NCBI GenBank assembly: GCA_965153355.1
Contig: OZ231127.1
Span: 39,122,001-39,186,000 of the forward strand
Reading direction: 5' to 3'
DNA: 64,000 nt
From: Flaccisagitta enflata
Lineage: Eukaryota > Chaetognatha > Sagittoidea > Aphragmophora
Shown: positions 32,453 to 44,162 of the stretch, piece by piece
Position numbering within the stretch: the first letter of the stretch is position 1
How the letters are laid out: the number at the start of each line of letters is the position of its first letter
Program-made: the position numbers and the translations under genes
The notes under the pieces: model-generated
Seen by the model: the letters and a program-made list of their open reading frames with translations, nothing else
Databases searched by the model: none
What the model was told of the DNA's origin: nothing

Positions 32453-33586
32453 TTCTTAAATTCAATTTTGAACCATCTACCTACTACATACTGACATTTT
32501 TACTACCTACTGGCACTTTCAAAACCGAAGCCGAACCGGAGGCCGAAGGTGGGTGAGGGTCAGTAGGTCAGTACCGAACCGAACCTTCGGTCAACCTCTA
32601 GTTCAAAAAAGTGAAAGAGAAAAAAAAAGACAGAGAATAAAGGAGACAGAAAGAAATGATAATAATATAAAAATCATTTATAAAAAAATAAACGGACCAC
32701 TGTTTTTAGTCGCTATTACTCGGCTCTATAACCTGATATATCCGTTGGTCGGTTGGTTGGTCGGTCAGTCGGTCAGATTTTATTTTTTTTTTTTATGATT
32801 TTATTTCATTGACCCTACTGCTCCTGCCCTAATGGTCTAGTGACCTCAAAAATTAAACAAAGTAATAAAGACATAGAAACTAAACGAATGAAAAAAATTA
32901 TGCTAAGAAAAAAAAATATTTAGGATTAAGGCAAGATGAACAGGTATGCAACAAGACAGACAAGTACATAGCCAGACAGACTAATGGACAGCATTAAAAA
33001 ATATACCTCGCAATAGGGATTGACCAAAAGTTAACATTAGTACTGACCTATTGGAAGGAGCACTTCCTCTACCTTGGAACTAAAGTCAAAATTGCTATCC
33101 AATTTTGATCTTGTATGTATAACTTTTTTTTTAACGAACTAAAAGAATAGAAATTAGATGGAAAATGAAAGAAACAAAAAAACAGAAGACAGAAGAAAAA
33201 CCAATTTAATTGAATCTTTAATTCTATATAAATTTCTTTTTTATTTTCCTTGAGTGAAGAATAGAAGTAACTTCATACTTCGGTTTCTGAATTCGGTAAT
33301 CTTCGGTTTCGGTTTCGGTAATCTAATTACTGTCAATTTCGGCTTGGTTCGGCTTCGGTTAACCTACCTTCGGTCGACCTCTAGTTCAAACTATGTTTAA
33401 AAATGCCGTTGTTACTCGTACCTTGTACCACAACGAATTTTTCGATCGTACATTTGGACTGATTCTTCTTTGGTCCTCTTTCTTCAGAATTGCTTCCGCT
33501 GCTCCAACTGCAGCAAGGTGATTTCGGATCAGCCTTTTGTCAAAGACGACGACGGAAATTTTTGCGCAGATTGTGCCGATTCCTGA
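30849..33586 (+). pseudogene. FHL-like LIM gene fragment (copy B, lacks the upstream exon)
   Basis: Exons 30849-30997, 31153-31305, 31415-31498 and 33488-33586 (stop 33584) match exons 2-5 of the gene at 11197. The splice sites look unchanged. The breakpoint at 28980 removed the exon that supplies the first CKKC pair, and upstream lies an inverted NAA50-like gene instead. The fragment starts mid-LIM domain and has no visible start, so I call it a truncated duplicate. If the assembly order is wrong, it could instead be the other allele. Confidence 0.75.
31674..33383. mobile_element. hAT-like fold-back element, copy B
   Basis: Equivalent of 14053-15843, with GTTCAAAC duplicated at 31666-31673 and 33384-33391. 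It is about 80 bp shorter, mostly in the central (CT)n part. Confidence 0.85.
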
Positions 33587-33975
33587 CGCGGCCAGTCAAC
33601 CACAAATGGTCGATCGTAGACATCTTCTTGTAAATTGACCATGATTTCTTGCCGATTCGATTATGTATTGTGCACTCTTTTCGAACGTGATTAAAATTGA
33701 GTCCGAAATATCATTTCATGGTGAGTGTTGACTGACTGAATGACTGATATACAGCTCGATTGCCTTTTAACGAAAAATGTGTAGATATCTGATTAACTGG
33801 CTATCTAGGCCGTGCTAATTCATGTGTCATCTTTTCCTGGTTTTCGAAAAGACAACTGTAAGACCGCGCTAAAAAACTGAAGCCTGATCTCATGTCAAAT
33901 AACCAATAAATGTCATCCATTAAATTATAGGCGGATTTCTATTATAGAAATCTGAATTAACTGAACTATATTTTT

Positions 33976-34170
33976 AGGTGCGCCATAGCACCTCTATAAG
34001 AGGCTCTGTCTGTTGGTTGGTCGGTCTGTAACAGTCGAGTTGAAAATCCGGAAAAGAAGCAAAAATCACTAGAAATGATTCAGAAATATGCTAGGATGAT
34101 TTTTAGATGCGCCATAGCATCTCTATAAGAAGCTCTGTCTGTCCGTCCGTCCATCCGTTGGTCACGCTTG
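33976..34170 (+). mobile_element. HINE-like 5' ends, copy B
   Basis: Same pair as at 16436-16630: AGGTGCGCCATAGCACCT and AGATGCGCCATAGCATCT. Confidence 0.75.
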
Positions 34171-34885
34171 AATGAAAATTCGCTAAAAATGTTTGAAATC
34201 AATACAAAACTCATTTCGTTCATTATAAATGATACTAATATATCATAAATGAGCATCATCTATGAGCATTACAGGTGGATTTCTGTGGCTCTTGGATCCT
34301 TTATAGCGGGATACAACTGTAATCCAACTGTTAACAGATTCGATCACAAATGAGTACACAGTACAGTCTCACCCGCTGGAATCGATCCAAACAACAAATA
34401 TGACAATTATGTCTCATTAGAGCGTAAAACATATTTTTATTCCCAGCTTTGACCTCAGTGATTGAAATAACAATTGACAGCCTTGTATTCAGTCAAAGTG
34501 TAGGTCTATTCAGCGATGTATGGCAGCTTGGAGCCTAGGGACTTCAAACCCAATTCCAAGCACAACAGCAACTCTAAGCACGACAGCCTTTTTACTGATT
34601 TTTTATAATTTCTATGCTTTCCAAGTCAATACTAGGCAAAAAGAAACAAACAAAAGGGTGATTCTCATCTAGATGGTTATTTCTTTGCAAATAGATCTGT
34701 TCCTAATTATTTCATACAATTTAGTGAGTTTTGCAAAAAAGTATTTAGAAGAAGTGTTTAGCAGTTAGGGGTACAGAATACTAAATATCAACACATATCA
34801 ATCAAGTCCTTGCCTAATTTTGTTTTGCAAACTCGCTTATCATTTCCCCCCATGAGATTTGATTAAATATTTTTTTTTTGCTGTG

Positions 34886-34990
34886 TTTATCTGTCTGTCT
34901 CGATGCCTCTGCCTCTGTCTCTGCCTCTGTCTCTGCCTCTGTCTCTGCTTCTGTCTCTGTCTCTGTCTCTGCTTCTGCCTCTGTCTCTGC

Positions 34991-35072
<82 letters not shown>

Positions 35073-35077
35073 TTCTT
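34886..35077. repeat. (CTCTGY)n and (CT)n microsatellite, copy B
   Basis: Equivalent of 17346-17517, with a CT run about twice as long. Confidence 0.95.
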
Positions 35078-36122
35078 CAAAATTTTCTCACAACACAATT
35101 TCAAGCCCGATATACTTTCAAGCCCGACAGCAGGGACATCACGTGATGTCCCTGAAGTCCCTTGCCATACATCGCTGGGTCTATTCAACATAACATTGTT
35201 AAAAAATCATAAAAAAAAAACCGACCCGTGTTAAGCCTAATGCTAAAATAGTAATGGTAGATATAAAACTTTGATCTCTTCAAATTATTCTTTCTTTTTT
35301 TTTCTTTTTTGATAATGCAAATCTATAATGGATAAAATTTGTTTATCTCTTGGACGGACATAATCAATTGCATAATCCATTATCCATTATCTGTATACTG
35401 GTGACAAGAGAGGTAGTTAACTTCGTTAATTTAGTTGGTTCAGAACATGTGACAATCGGGTGTGTCAATATGCAAAACATTAATCCCTGAGAGTATAACG
35501 CTAGGGAATCATGAGGTTACTCATTTAAATGCCTTCACCGTTTTTATTTTTTCAAATTTCGGTCATCTTCCGTTTTTTCTAAAATCCCTGTTTTGCCCCT
35601 AATTTGCATAACGTTGTAATCACGTTTTCGACTTTTCATCCTTTGCCTTTTTGGTGGGGCATTCGAATTACTTCTAAATTCTGCTATCCTCTTTAAAGCT
35701 TCTTAGAAAAGTGTCTGGGTTAATCATATCAACTTCAAGGAAATAGTAAAACGGTCTTTTTTGGTTAATGAATTTGTTTCTTGGCGAACGAGAGTGCAGA
35801 CATTGCATTAGATTTCGATCGCGAAAAAAAACGGTTGCCGAATGAATTTTGGAAAAAGAAAAACGGTGATCGTTCTAAATTCAATAGCCCCATCTTGCGT
35901 CAGCGTTATGGTCTCAAATTCAGTCATCACCCGTATTTGACACACTTGAATGTGACAACATAGTTATCCACAAGACTAATCTCACCGTTGGCACGCTTCA
36001 TCAGGCAAGAAAGAGTGGTTGTAATTTGACTATTTGAGGTCTGTTATGGTTCTTACATATTTGGAAGGGTCATGCCATTAATGAAAATTTTCATACAAAT
36101 GACAATTTTCACTGATTGCATG

Positions 36123-36648
36123 CTACGTTTCTACGTGTGGTTTAAAGGCGATATCGTCCGTATCCGTATCTCTGGCCATAACCCATTCATCCGATTTGTT
36201 GAGACAAAGACTGACAAATCCCATCTTTTCGTAAAGTTTGATGGCGTGTAAATTGTTTTTATGGACGTCGAGTCTGATTCTGGCGATGGCCGGATCTCTC
36301 TCGGCGAGGGTGATCACGTGACGAAGGAGTCTCGACGCGATACCTCGACGACGGAAGTCTGATATCACAGCCAGCGTCACCACAACTGCTTCCGTGTACA
36401 GCTCGCTGTTGGATGGCAGGGAAACATTGTAGGGCTTGTTGATAACCTTGGGTACATAGGTCATAGTCGCGGACACGGCGACACGCGACTCAACACCTTG
36501 CTGTGTCGGTCCGTCCCTCCGTCAGTCCATCCGTCTGTCAAATTTTGCAAGGTATGAACGTTAGAAATACTATTGTACTATAGTTTTGTAGCGCTACCCC
36601 TGCCCAACCGTCTGCGACATTTTTCCTGTCTTGGGTTGTTTTTTTCTC

Positions 36649-36688
<40 letters not shown>

Positions 36689-36988
36689 TTTCATTTTTGC
36701 TATCTTGCTTTTTTTCTGTTAGAAATTTCTTCCTTTTCTTTTTTTTTTTTTTTTTTTGTCTTTCTTTCTTTCTCTCTTTTTTTTTCTTTCTTTTTCACTT
36801 TCATTTTTGCTATCTTGCTTTTTTTTATGCTTATTTTCTGTTAGAAATTTCTTCCTTTTTTTTTCTTTTTTATAAATTTTCCTTCGTTTGTTTCTTTCTG
36901 TCTTTTTCTATCTATATTTCTTTTTCTTTTTAAATTTTTCGTTCTTTTTTTTCTTTTTTAAATCCTTTCTTTCTTTCATTCCTTCATA

Positions 36989-37035
<47 letters not shown>

Positions 37036-37306
37036 GGACTTACAAGTTGTTGACTTGAATCCGGACAGCGATTCCACCAGTAAGTTCATTACCAACATAA
37101 GCAAGCTTAGAGTACTCTCCCGATTTAATGATGTCGTTGTAATAATTTCGACTGTATTGCGTTTCAAACACGTTCACGTTGAGTCGCACGAATTCCGCTA
37201 TTTCCGGTTCTCTTAGTTCCACTAATCGGCAGCGGGTTCTTTTCGAGTCGCCATTGTAGAAATCATTTTGAGTTTTTTGACAAGTGACTTGGTCCCGGTC
37301 TTCCAT
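36123..37306 (-). CDS. NAA50-like GNAT acetyltransferase, copy 3 (intact)
   Basis: Exon 1 is 37044-37306 and exon 2 is 36123-36405, on the minus strand. The protein predicted is identical to copy 2 (181 residues), with the same phase-2 splice. The intron holds a HINE-like element (about 36466-36638) and a shorter polypyrimidine tract (36640-37031) than copy 2. Its 3' side faces the LIM fragment of copy B, as in copy A. Exon 2 sequence is nearly identical among the three copies, so the duplications are recent, or gene conversion or an assembly fault is involved. Confidence 0.8.
36466..36638 (+). mobile_element. HINE-like element in the NAA50-like intron, copy 3
   Basis: Equivalent of 18902-19074. 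Confidence 0.75.
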
Positions 37307-37991
37307 AATTTCGGGCTCTAATGCCGCCGTAGGTAGAAGTTGTTTATAAGATTAAGATGTGTGGTAGGGCAGGGCCATTGCCGCATTGGTGTCGATGGAG
37401 GAAACAACAAAAACAAGCGTGAAAGGCTGAAAGCCGAATAGAACTGACTAACAGATAAAATCTACGACATTCAGACTGGAATGAGTCGAATGACCCTGAA
37501 TGAACTCACAAGTCACAACTGCTTAAGCATTTTAACGGCTACTTGACAGCAACACGTGGATGCTGGACAGAGACGGTAAGGAGCGCAGTGACGGATTTTT
37601 AATAACAAAATCATTACATCGAGTATAAAAATCCGTGACGGACCTAAATTACGTCCTGGACCGATCGGCCGATCAACAACGTATGAAGATACCGGGATTT
37701 TACGCGCTATGTCCTCTCCTTAATCTCTCCCTTTCTCTCTCTCGTTTATTTAAAACACAAGAAAACTATGACCAAAACTTATTTAAATCTCGCGATTTTT
37801 CAATTTGATTGAGTTCGAAAGAGAAAATCCAACATTGAATTGGCTCTGAGAAAAGATCTTGCGGCCATGAGGCGGTTGCTCCCGCATTTCCTTCGGCGCG
37901 TATCTCGTGTAGATGAGCTTTTCCCGTTTTATGATGAGAGCGCAAAAAAAAAGATCATTCACTCGCGGGGTGTGTCCATGAGTGTGGGGGT

Positions 37992-38503
37992 CGGGTGTGT
38001 CAATATGCAAAAGGTTTTTTGATCAGATGGTCATCATCAGGGATTGTTGGGACATTAATTCTAAGATACTTACCGTTTTTTTTTTTCCAAATTTCATTCA
38101 TCTTCCGTTTTTTTCTAAATCCCTATTTAGCCCTTAATTTGTATATTGTAGCACTGCTGGTTTTGCACCTGGGTTATTGATGACAAGGAAAAGAATCAAA
38201 ACACATCAGTTCTTTTATTCTTTATACTATAAAAAATTAGTCAAAATCTTCTGCTTCTATATAAGATGATTTAGTAATAGAAAAAACATAATTTTTGAAA
38301 TGATTTATTAGTCTCATTTTCAACAAAACTGGGTGCAGTTGCTAAAAGTATATATATTTTTGATAATCTTTACATGCGCTAAAAAAACGGAAGATGATTG
38401 AAATTGAAAAAAATAAAAACGGTAAGTGTCTTGTAATTAGTGTCTTCATACTCCCTGATGATGATGAGCTGATCAAAAGACCTTTTGCATATTGACACAC
38501 CCG
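37992..38503. mobile_element. CGGGTGTGTCAATATGC fold-back element, copy B
   Basis: Equivalent of 20458-20969. Confidence 0.75.
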
Positions 38504-38546
38504 AGTGTGGGGGTCTGTTGAGGACTGGATCTGGGGATGAGGCTAT

Positions 38547-38756
38547 TCAAAAATCTTTTTCAGAGAGCGTTGATGTTGATGATGCTATGTTAATTACTGT
38601 AAAGATGTGTTTCAAGATGTTTTTAGGTGAAATATCGAGAAATGGCATAAAGTGATCAATTGGTAATGGAAAAGTGGATAAATCGATGCTTATCAACTCA
38701 GAATCTGTCGAGGGATTCTGCCCATTTATGTAAACATAGGGAAAAAGCTCCCACAC
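38547..38756 (-). CDS. Hypothetical ORF, copy B
   Basis: Same peptide as at 21013-21222. Confidence 0.2.
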   Translation of the reverse strand: MWELFPYVYINGQNPSTDSELISIDLSTFPLPIDHFMPFLDISPKNILKHIFTVINIASSTSTLSEKDF

Positions 38757-38980
38757 TCATTACCTAGATAACCCCTTTATTCACTAGTTGATAGGTTCAA
38801 CAGATTTTTTTTAATGTGTTTATTCCTAAACAGAAAAGAGAAAAGTAAAGACCACCTTCCTAATAATAAAGAACCAAAAACTCATCTGGAATTTTTATCA
38901 TGAGCTCGACGAGGCAAGTGTTTTTAATTTTGAAATACCAGGACTAAAAATCAACAAAGGAAATTGTTCATAACTATTAA

Positions 38981-39223
38981 TTATTTCAGATGTGTAAGTC
39001 TTTCACACGAGACCTGCACGGTCATTTCCAACTTCAACAGATCTGGGCCCTCTTTGGACTGCTTGTGCTCCATGGGTCGAAAATCCCGAAAGCACGAACG
39101 TCCATCATTTGTTCTGTTAAGCCATATAATAAATGGATCTTCTCCCAACCGCCTTTTTATTTTTGGTGAAACTTGAGTCTTTTTTGTGGGAAGCTCTCGC
39201 GGTTTGCTTTTGGATTTTTCTTT
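38981..39223 (-). CDS. Hypothetical ORF, copy B
   Basis: Same peptide as at 21448-21690. Confidence 0.25.
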   Translation of the reverse strand, partial: KEKSKSKPRELPTKKTQVSPKIKRRLGEDPFIIWLNRTNDGRSCFRDFRPMEHKQSKEGPDLLKLEMTVQVSCERLTHLK

Positions 39224-39278
39224 CTTTCTTTCATTCATTCTTTCTTTCATTCATTCTTTCTTTCTCTCTTTCTGTTTT

Positions 39279-39338
<60 letters not shown>

Positions 39339-39396
39339 TTTGATTATCCTGGGCCATGACTGGTGGTATCTCTCTCTTTTTCTCTCTCTTCTCTCT

Positions 39397-39437
<41 letters not shown>

Positions 39438-39485
39438 TCTCTTTCTCTTTCTCTTTCTCTTTCTCTCTCTTCTGTCTCTGTCTCC
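39224..39485. repeat. (CTTT)n and (CTCACT)n tract, copy B
   Basis: About 190 bp shorter than at 21691-22140. Confidence 0.95.
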
Positions 39486-39646
39486 TTTTGTTACTGCCTG
39501 TCTTAAAATCCAGCCAGTCTAGCCAGTGCAATGGCCGCTAGCTAGAGCATCGCGTTGAGAGAAGGCAATGAAGACAAATGAATTCTATGTGCCTGTTTGG
39601 ATTTATGCCTTTTTGGATTCATGCCTTTTTGGATTTGTGCCTTTTT

Positions 39647-40087
39647 GGGCAGCGGCCCCGAAGGGGTCGATGACCTATGCTTTCACACATATAGGGAATT
39701 TTCTCCTCCTCCTCCTTTTCCTTCTTCTTCGAACCCCCCCCCCCCTTCCCCCAAGCCTCGAGGCCCATGTCTCAGCCTTGAGGCCCATATCCCAGCCTCG
39801 AGGCCCAAATCCGAGTTTTGAGGCCCAAATCCCAACCCCAAGGCCCTAATTCCCAGGCACGGGGGGGGGGATTTGGGCCTCGAGGCTGGGATATGGGCCT
39901 CGAGGCTTGGGGCAGGGGGGGTGCGGAGGAGGAGAAGGAGAAGGAGGAGGAGAAAATCCCCATATATGTGAAAGCATAGGTCATCCACCCTTTCGGGTCC
40001 ACTGCCCTGCTCCCCCTCAACTTCTACCACAACCTACTTAAGCAGGGCGCGGGTACCGCTGACCATCTAACGCTTTTGCGACTATTT
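39647..40087 (+). mobile_element. GGGCAGCGG-family element, best preserved copy
   Basis: Starts after TTTTT with GGGCAGCGGCCCCGAAGGGG, then GATGACCTATGCTTTCACA, CTCCTCCT, ~20-bp CTCGAGGCCC units, their inverse, AGGAGGAG, TGTGAAAGCATAGGTCATC, GCCCTGCTCCCCC...AGCAGGGCGCGGGTACCG and TCTAACGCTTTTGCGACTAT. The interior is therefore one large palindrome whose arms are minisatellite arrays. Confidence 0.8.
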
Positions 40088-40358
40088 GGATTTGTGCCTT
40101 TTTGGATTGTTGCTGTCACCTTGTTGTCACCGTAATTCCTGGCCATTAAACACATTCAAATTCAATTCGATCGTCAGAATTTTAAAGCTATGCAGCGTCT
40201 CGCGTTTTTGTTGGCAATGAAATCTATTGAAAGCAACCTAAAGTTACAATATTATAGCGGGCCACTTCGGGTCGGTTTTGACTTATGTAATCATTTCAGA
40301 CAGACGGACGGACAGTAGAGGCAACCCTCTCATAATGTGGCAAGCCCTGGCAGCTATG

Positions 40359-41153
40359 CCGGATCAACCAATAGGCTTAGAAAGCTTAAGCTTAGGGCCC
40401 CGCGCCTAAGGGGGGCCCCGCGCCCCTTGAACAAACAAAAAATAGAAATTTGTTTTTTTAAAATTTTGAGAAAAAAAAAATTGGTAAAAGTAGTAAAATT
40501 CAGCAAAATTGAACAGTACATGATACCACAATGATTATTGCATTTTTTATTAAAACAATTATTTGATAACATATAATTATCATCAAAAATATGTCATTAA
40601 TAAATTGATAGATACATAATCCTTAAATATTTTTATTGAGTAATCCTAAAATTAAGAATAAAACAGAATTTTTAAATCTGGTCTATTTTCAGAGATATTT
40701 ATAGACATTTTTCAACTTAAAAAAATGTTTATTTTTCATTAAAAGTGTTTATATTTCATCAAAAGTATCTTTGACAAATATTTTTGTCTTCTTTATGGAA
40801 AAGCTTAATATCCTTGTAAATCAATGATTTGCTTTTTTTTAGATACCATCTTTGCTATACATTTTTGGATCGCTTTTTTTTTTTTTTTGATAAAAAACCT
40901 CTTTAATGAATTTAGCTTTGTCACCCAAAATATTTTTTTAAAAAAGTTTTCAAACTTTTTAAAATCCAATCAGTATGGAGTCAATAGTTCAATTTGTTTA
41001 GTTTAAGCAACCCTCCAAAGTTGATGAATTTTATCTGCTGTTTAGATATTTACTGCCAACATGGTGATACTGGTCATAAATGTATATATGAGTGATATGG
41101 AAGGGGGCCCCGCGCCCCTAGCTAAGCTTTGGGCCCCGCGCCTCCTTGATCGG
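40359..41153. mobile_element. CCGGATCAA-ended element, complete
   Basis: Starts CCGGATCAACCAATAGGC and ends GGGCCCCGCGCC, TCCTTGATCGG. GGGGCCCCGCGCC blocks sit near both ends; the interior is AT-rich with no ORF of note. A related, differently filled element lies at 48976-49245. Confidence 0.65.
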
Positions 41154-41895
41154 ACTCAGCCTGGCAGGGCAGGGGCAGTAGTGCTCAGATCATTTTTCCA
41201 GCCATTTATGCATCCTCAAAATTGTTTTCGTGTTACCTACCTACCTTCCAAGGGACCACTCAACAAGCGACTAAAAAGAATGAAAAAACAAATGTTACCC
41301 TAACGTCACTCAAATATCAAATATTGCCTTGTCATATATGGTTAACACTTGCATATTGACGCACCCGAAATCACAAAAACGTGAACTTATGACGAGATTG
41401 AATGGACTGACAACTATCAAGAAAAAATGCGTGTTTTTACGAGTGCGATCGATGTTCTGCTTCAAATTTTATGTTCAATTCGATTAGTGTCGACTTGTCC
41501 GTGGCCAATTTTTCCCTTCACCTCAAAATCACGAAAGATACAATTTCGCGATCGACAGATTGTGTTTTCTTTCACCACCTTGAGTCGCCCGACTAATTAA
41601 ATCATTACAAAGTCAAAGGTTGATGGTTGGTTCTATGTTTCTAGCCGATTCTTTCTTTCTGTTGATGAAAAATACTGGATTTTCATTGCAAGGGTCTGTG
41701 AAAATTGCGCTAATATTAGCAAAGAAAAAAAATATCGCTGGCAGTGCATGCTCTCAGTTAAATTGCCAAACACAAATTACGAATGCCTGACTAACTTACA
41801 CGTAGTGTGATACAAGATACACTCATTTTTATAACAACCTAGTTTGAAAAAACATCAAGGCTTCAAAATACCTTAAGATTAAGAATGTTGTAGGG
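41154..41895. other. No recognisable feature
   Basis: Unique DNA to the right of the rearranged block. A single GCATATTGACGCACCCG end (about 41352) is a remnant of the fold-back family at 20458. Confidence 0.4.
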
Positions 41896-41896
41896 A

Positions 41897-42118
41897 AACA
41901 AGGCCGGATACACGGCTACCCCAGTCGCGTGCGGTTGGGCAGGGGCCGTAGTTGAGGTCACCAGATCATTTGGGCAGGAGCGGTGAGGCCAAAACCCCAA
42001 AAACAGTAAAGTGTGACCGTAGGATGGACCGACCGACGGATGGACCGACCAACGGATGGACCGACCGATGGATGGACCGACCAACGGACCAACAAAGCGG
42101 GGTGTAGAGTCGCGTATA
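41897..42118 (-). mobile_element. HINE-like element, inverted
   Basis: AACAAGGCCGGATACACGG, CCAGTCGCGTGCGG, TGGGCAGGGGC, a long (GGACCGAC) tract, then GCGGGGTGTAGAGTCGCG. The terminal hairpin is damaged (TATATTCG). Confidence 0.8.
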
Positions 42119-42146
42119 TTCGAGAGAAATATGGTTTTCATTTTTA

Positions 42147-42890
42147 GTCGCGTGCTACGCGACTCTACACCCCGCTATGTCGGTCGGTCGGTCGGTCGGT
42201 CGGTCGGTCGGTCGGTCAGTTGGTTGGTTGGTCCCCTTTTGGGCAGCGGCCCCGAAGGGGCCGATGACCTATGCTTTCACATACAGAAATTTCTTCTTCG
42301 TACCCCCCCCAGACTCCAGGCCAATATCTCAGCCTCAAGACCCAAATCCTAGCCTCGAGGCTTAAATCCCAGCCTGGAGGCTCAAATCCCAGCCTGGAGG
42401 CTCAAATTCCAGCCTCGAGGCTCAAATCCCAGCCTTGAAGCTCAAATCCCAGCTTCGAGGCTCAAATCCAGCCCCCGAGGCAAATCCCAGCCTCGAGGCT
42501 CAAATCCCAGCCTCATGGCTCAAAGCCCAGCCTGAGTGGCTCAAATCCCAACCTTAGGCTCAAATTCCAGCCTCAGGCTCAAATCCCAGCCTTGAGGCTC
42601 AAATCCCAGCCTGAGGCCCAAATCCTGTCCTACTCAACCTAGCCTGAGGCTCAAATCCCAGCCTCAAAGCTCAAACCAGCCTCAACGCCAACCCAGCCTT
42701 AGCTAGTTCAGCCTCACACAATCCTGGCCCTGAGGCTCAAATCCCAGCCTCAGGCCCTAATCCAGCCTTTGAGGCTCAATAAAATACATAGGTCATCGGC
42801 CCTGGGCCCTCTAACCACTCCCCCACCCCACATAAACTCACATAGGGGCAATGGGCACCGCTGGCCATCTAACGCTTTTGCGACTATTTA
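42147..42890 (+). mobile_element. HINE-like 5' end joined to a GGGCAGCGG-family element
   Basis: AGTCGCGTGCTACGCGACT and a (GTCG)n tract of about 50 bp run into TTTTGGGCAGCGGCCCCG (42239). An array of over 20 units of about 20 bp (GAGGCTCAAATCCCAGCCTC) in one orientation follows, then CATAGGTCATCGGCCC and GGCCATCTAACGCTTTTGCG. Confidence 0.75.
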
Positions 42891-42894
42891 CTTT

Positions 42895-43013
42895 TTCGGC
42901 GCTTTTGAGCTTTTTGAGCATACGGCTCCTGCCCAGATGCCCTAATGACCTTCTCCAGCACTGCTCCTGCCCACCCACACGCGACTAGGGTAGCCGTGTA
43001 TCCGGCCTTGTTT
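42895..43013 (+). mobile_element. HINE-like 3' fragment
   Basis: CGGCTCCTGCCCAGATGCCC, GCTCCTGCCCACCCACACG, CGCGACTAGGGTAGCCG, ending CCGGCCTTGTT. Confidence 0.8.
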
Positions 43014-43376
43014 GCATATTTTCTGCTTTTTGTTGAGGTGAACGTTTTCACTCTTTTAGCTCTAAAATCTAAACGAATTGAGCTACAAAGCTTTGCTTGG
43101 CGCCATTTTGAAGATTTTTTCAAGCTCTTTCTAATGGTCACTGATTTCAATAGGTTCTCTTAAGTTGTTTCATCACAAATTAGCCATATGGGTGAGACTT
43201 TTATTTTGGTCAAGATGGTAGTCATCCAAGGATCGCACATGGTCAGCGGTACCGGATGCCCTGCTTGGAGTGATAAGCAATGAGAACATTGAATTTTTTT
43301 CCATTTCATTGTCAATTTTCCATGTTATTCAATATGAATTTTGCATTTATTTCAAAATTTTGTCAATTTTCCATAT
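43014..43376. other. Unique DNA with repeat ends
   Basis: TTTTGGTCAAGATGGTAG (about 43205) resembles one end of the Tc1-like element at 5643, and TGGTCAGCGGTACCGG (about 43231) an inverse end of the GGGCAGCGG family. Confidence 0.4.
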
Positions 43377-43381
43377 TTTTA

Positions 43382-43772
43382 GTCGCGTGCACGCGACTCT
43401 ACACCCCGCTTTGTCCGTCCGTCGGTCCGTCGGTCTGTCGGTCCGTCGGTCCGTCCGTCCGTCCATAGGTCCGTCACACTTTACTTTTTTTGTAATATAA
43501 CGTCAACTCTTAGGTAATTTTAGGTCTTTTTTAGTCATTAACAGTTATTCTAAGTCATTTTGAGTCATTCTAAGTCATTTTAAGTTATTCCGAGTCATTT
43601 TAAGTTATTTTAGGTCATTTTTGGTCATTAGGTTTTTTAGTCGTTTTAAGTCCTTTTTGGACATTTTAAGTCATTTTAAGTCATTCTAAGTCATTCTAAT
43701 TCATTCTAAGTCATTCTAAGTCATTTTTACCCTGTAAATCTCGCACGCGACTTATAGGTGTTGGCCTTGTTC
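43382..43772 (+). mobile_element. HINE-like element with internal decamer array
   Basis: 5' hairpin AGTCGCGTGCACGCGACT, then (GTCGGTCC)n, about 20 units of the decamer TAAGTCATTT, then the subterminal TCGCACGCGACT and GGTGTTGGCCTTGTT. The copy at 60132-60501 is its close inverse. Confidence 0.85.
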
Positions 43773-43904
43773 CCATATATTTAACTTGTAGTATATTTTC
43801 CATGTTATTCAATGGGAATTTCATATTATTTTTATTTCTTTATCAATTTTCCATGTTATTCAATGGGAATTTTGCATATCTTCAATTTTCCATGTTATTC
43901 AATG

Positions 43905-44030
43905 GGAACTTAAGGCTCAGAAGCTTTGGCGGGGGGAAGGAAGTGCGGACGTACGTACGGACAGACGTCTGGAAATTCACCCCTGTGTCCTACAGGACAT
44001 CGGCCCTTCGGGGCCGCTGCCCAAAAAAGT
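43905..44030 (-). mobile_element. GGGCAGCGG-family end fragment
   Basis: Ends GGACATCGGCCCTTCGGGGC, CGCTGCCC followed by AAAAAA, preceded by GGACGTACGTACGGAC. Confidence 0.6.
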
Positions 44031-44162
44031 TTGCAGGGACTGAAGACAAAAGTTAAATGAAAAATGATCAATGCTTACGACTTATTTCCTCACAGCGACA
44101 GCCGCCATTACTGGTAGTTATGTCATTAGTAGCTATTTTCTATCTGTTTTGAAGGCTTAAAA

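Larger units (their letters stand above)
28980..41131 (+). repeat. Segmental duplication, copy B
   Basis: Direct repeat of 11341-23752, extended by 26 bp found otherwise only in the inverted arm. Homology starts at CGCGCGAGTG, so the first LIM exon (11197-11273) is not included. Confidence 0.9.

Noticed and set aside
42177-42365. Open frames with VGRSVGRSVGRS-type repeats
   Set aside because: They are translations of the GTCG microsatellite in HINE-like elements; they recur at 8768, 43270 and elsewhere.
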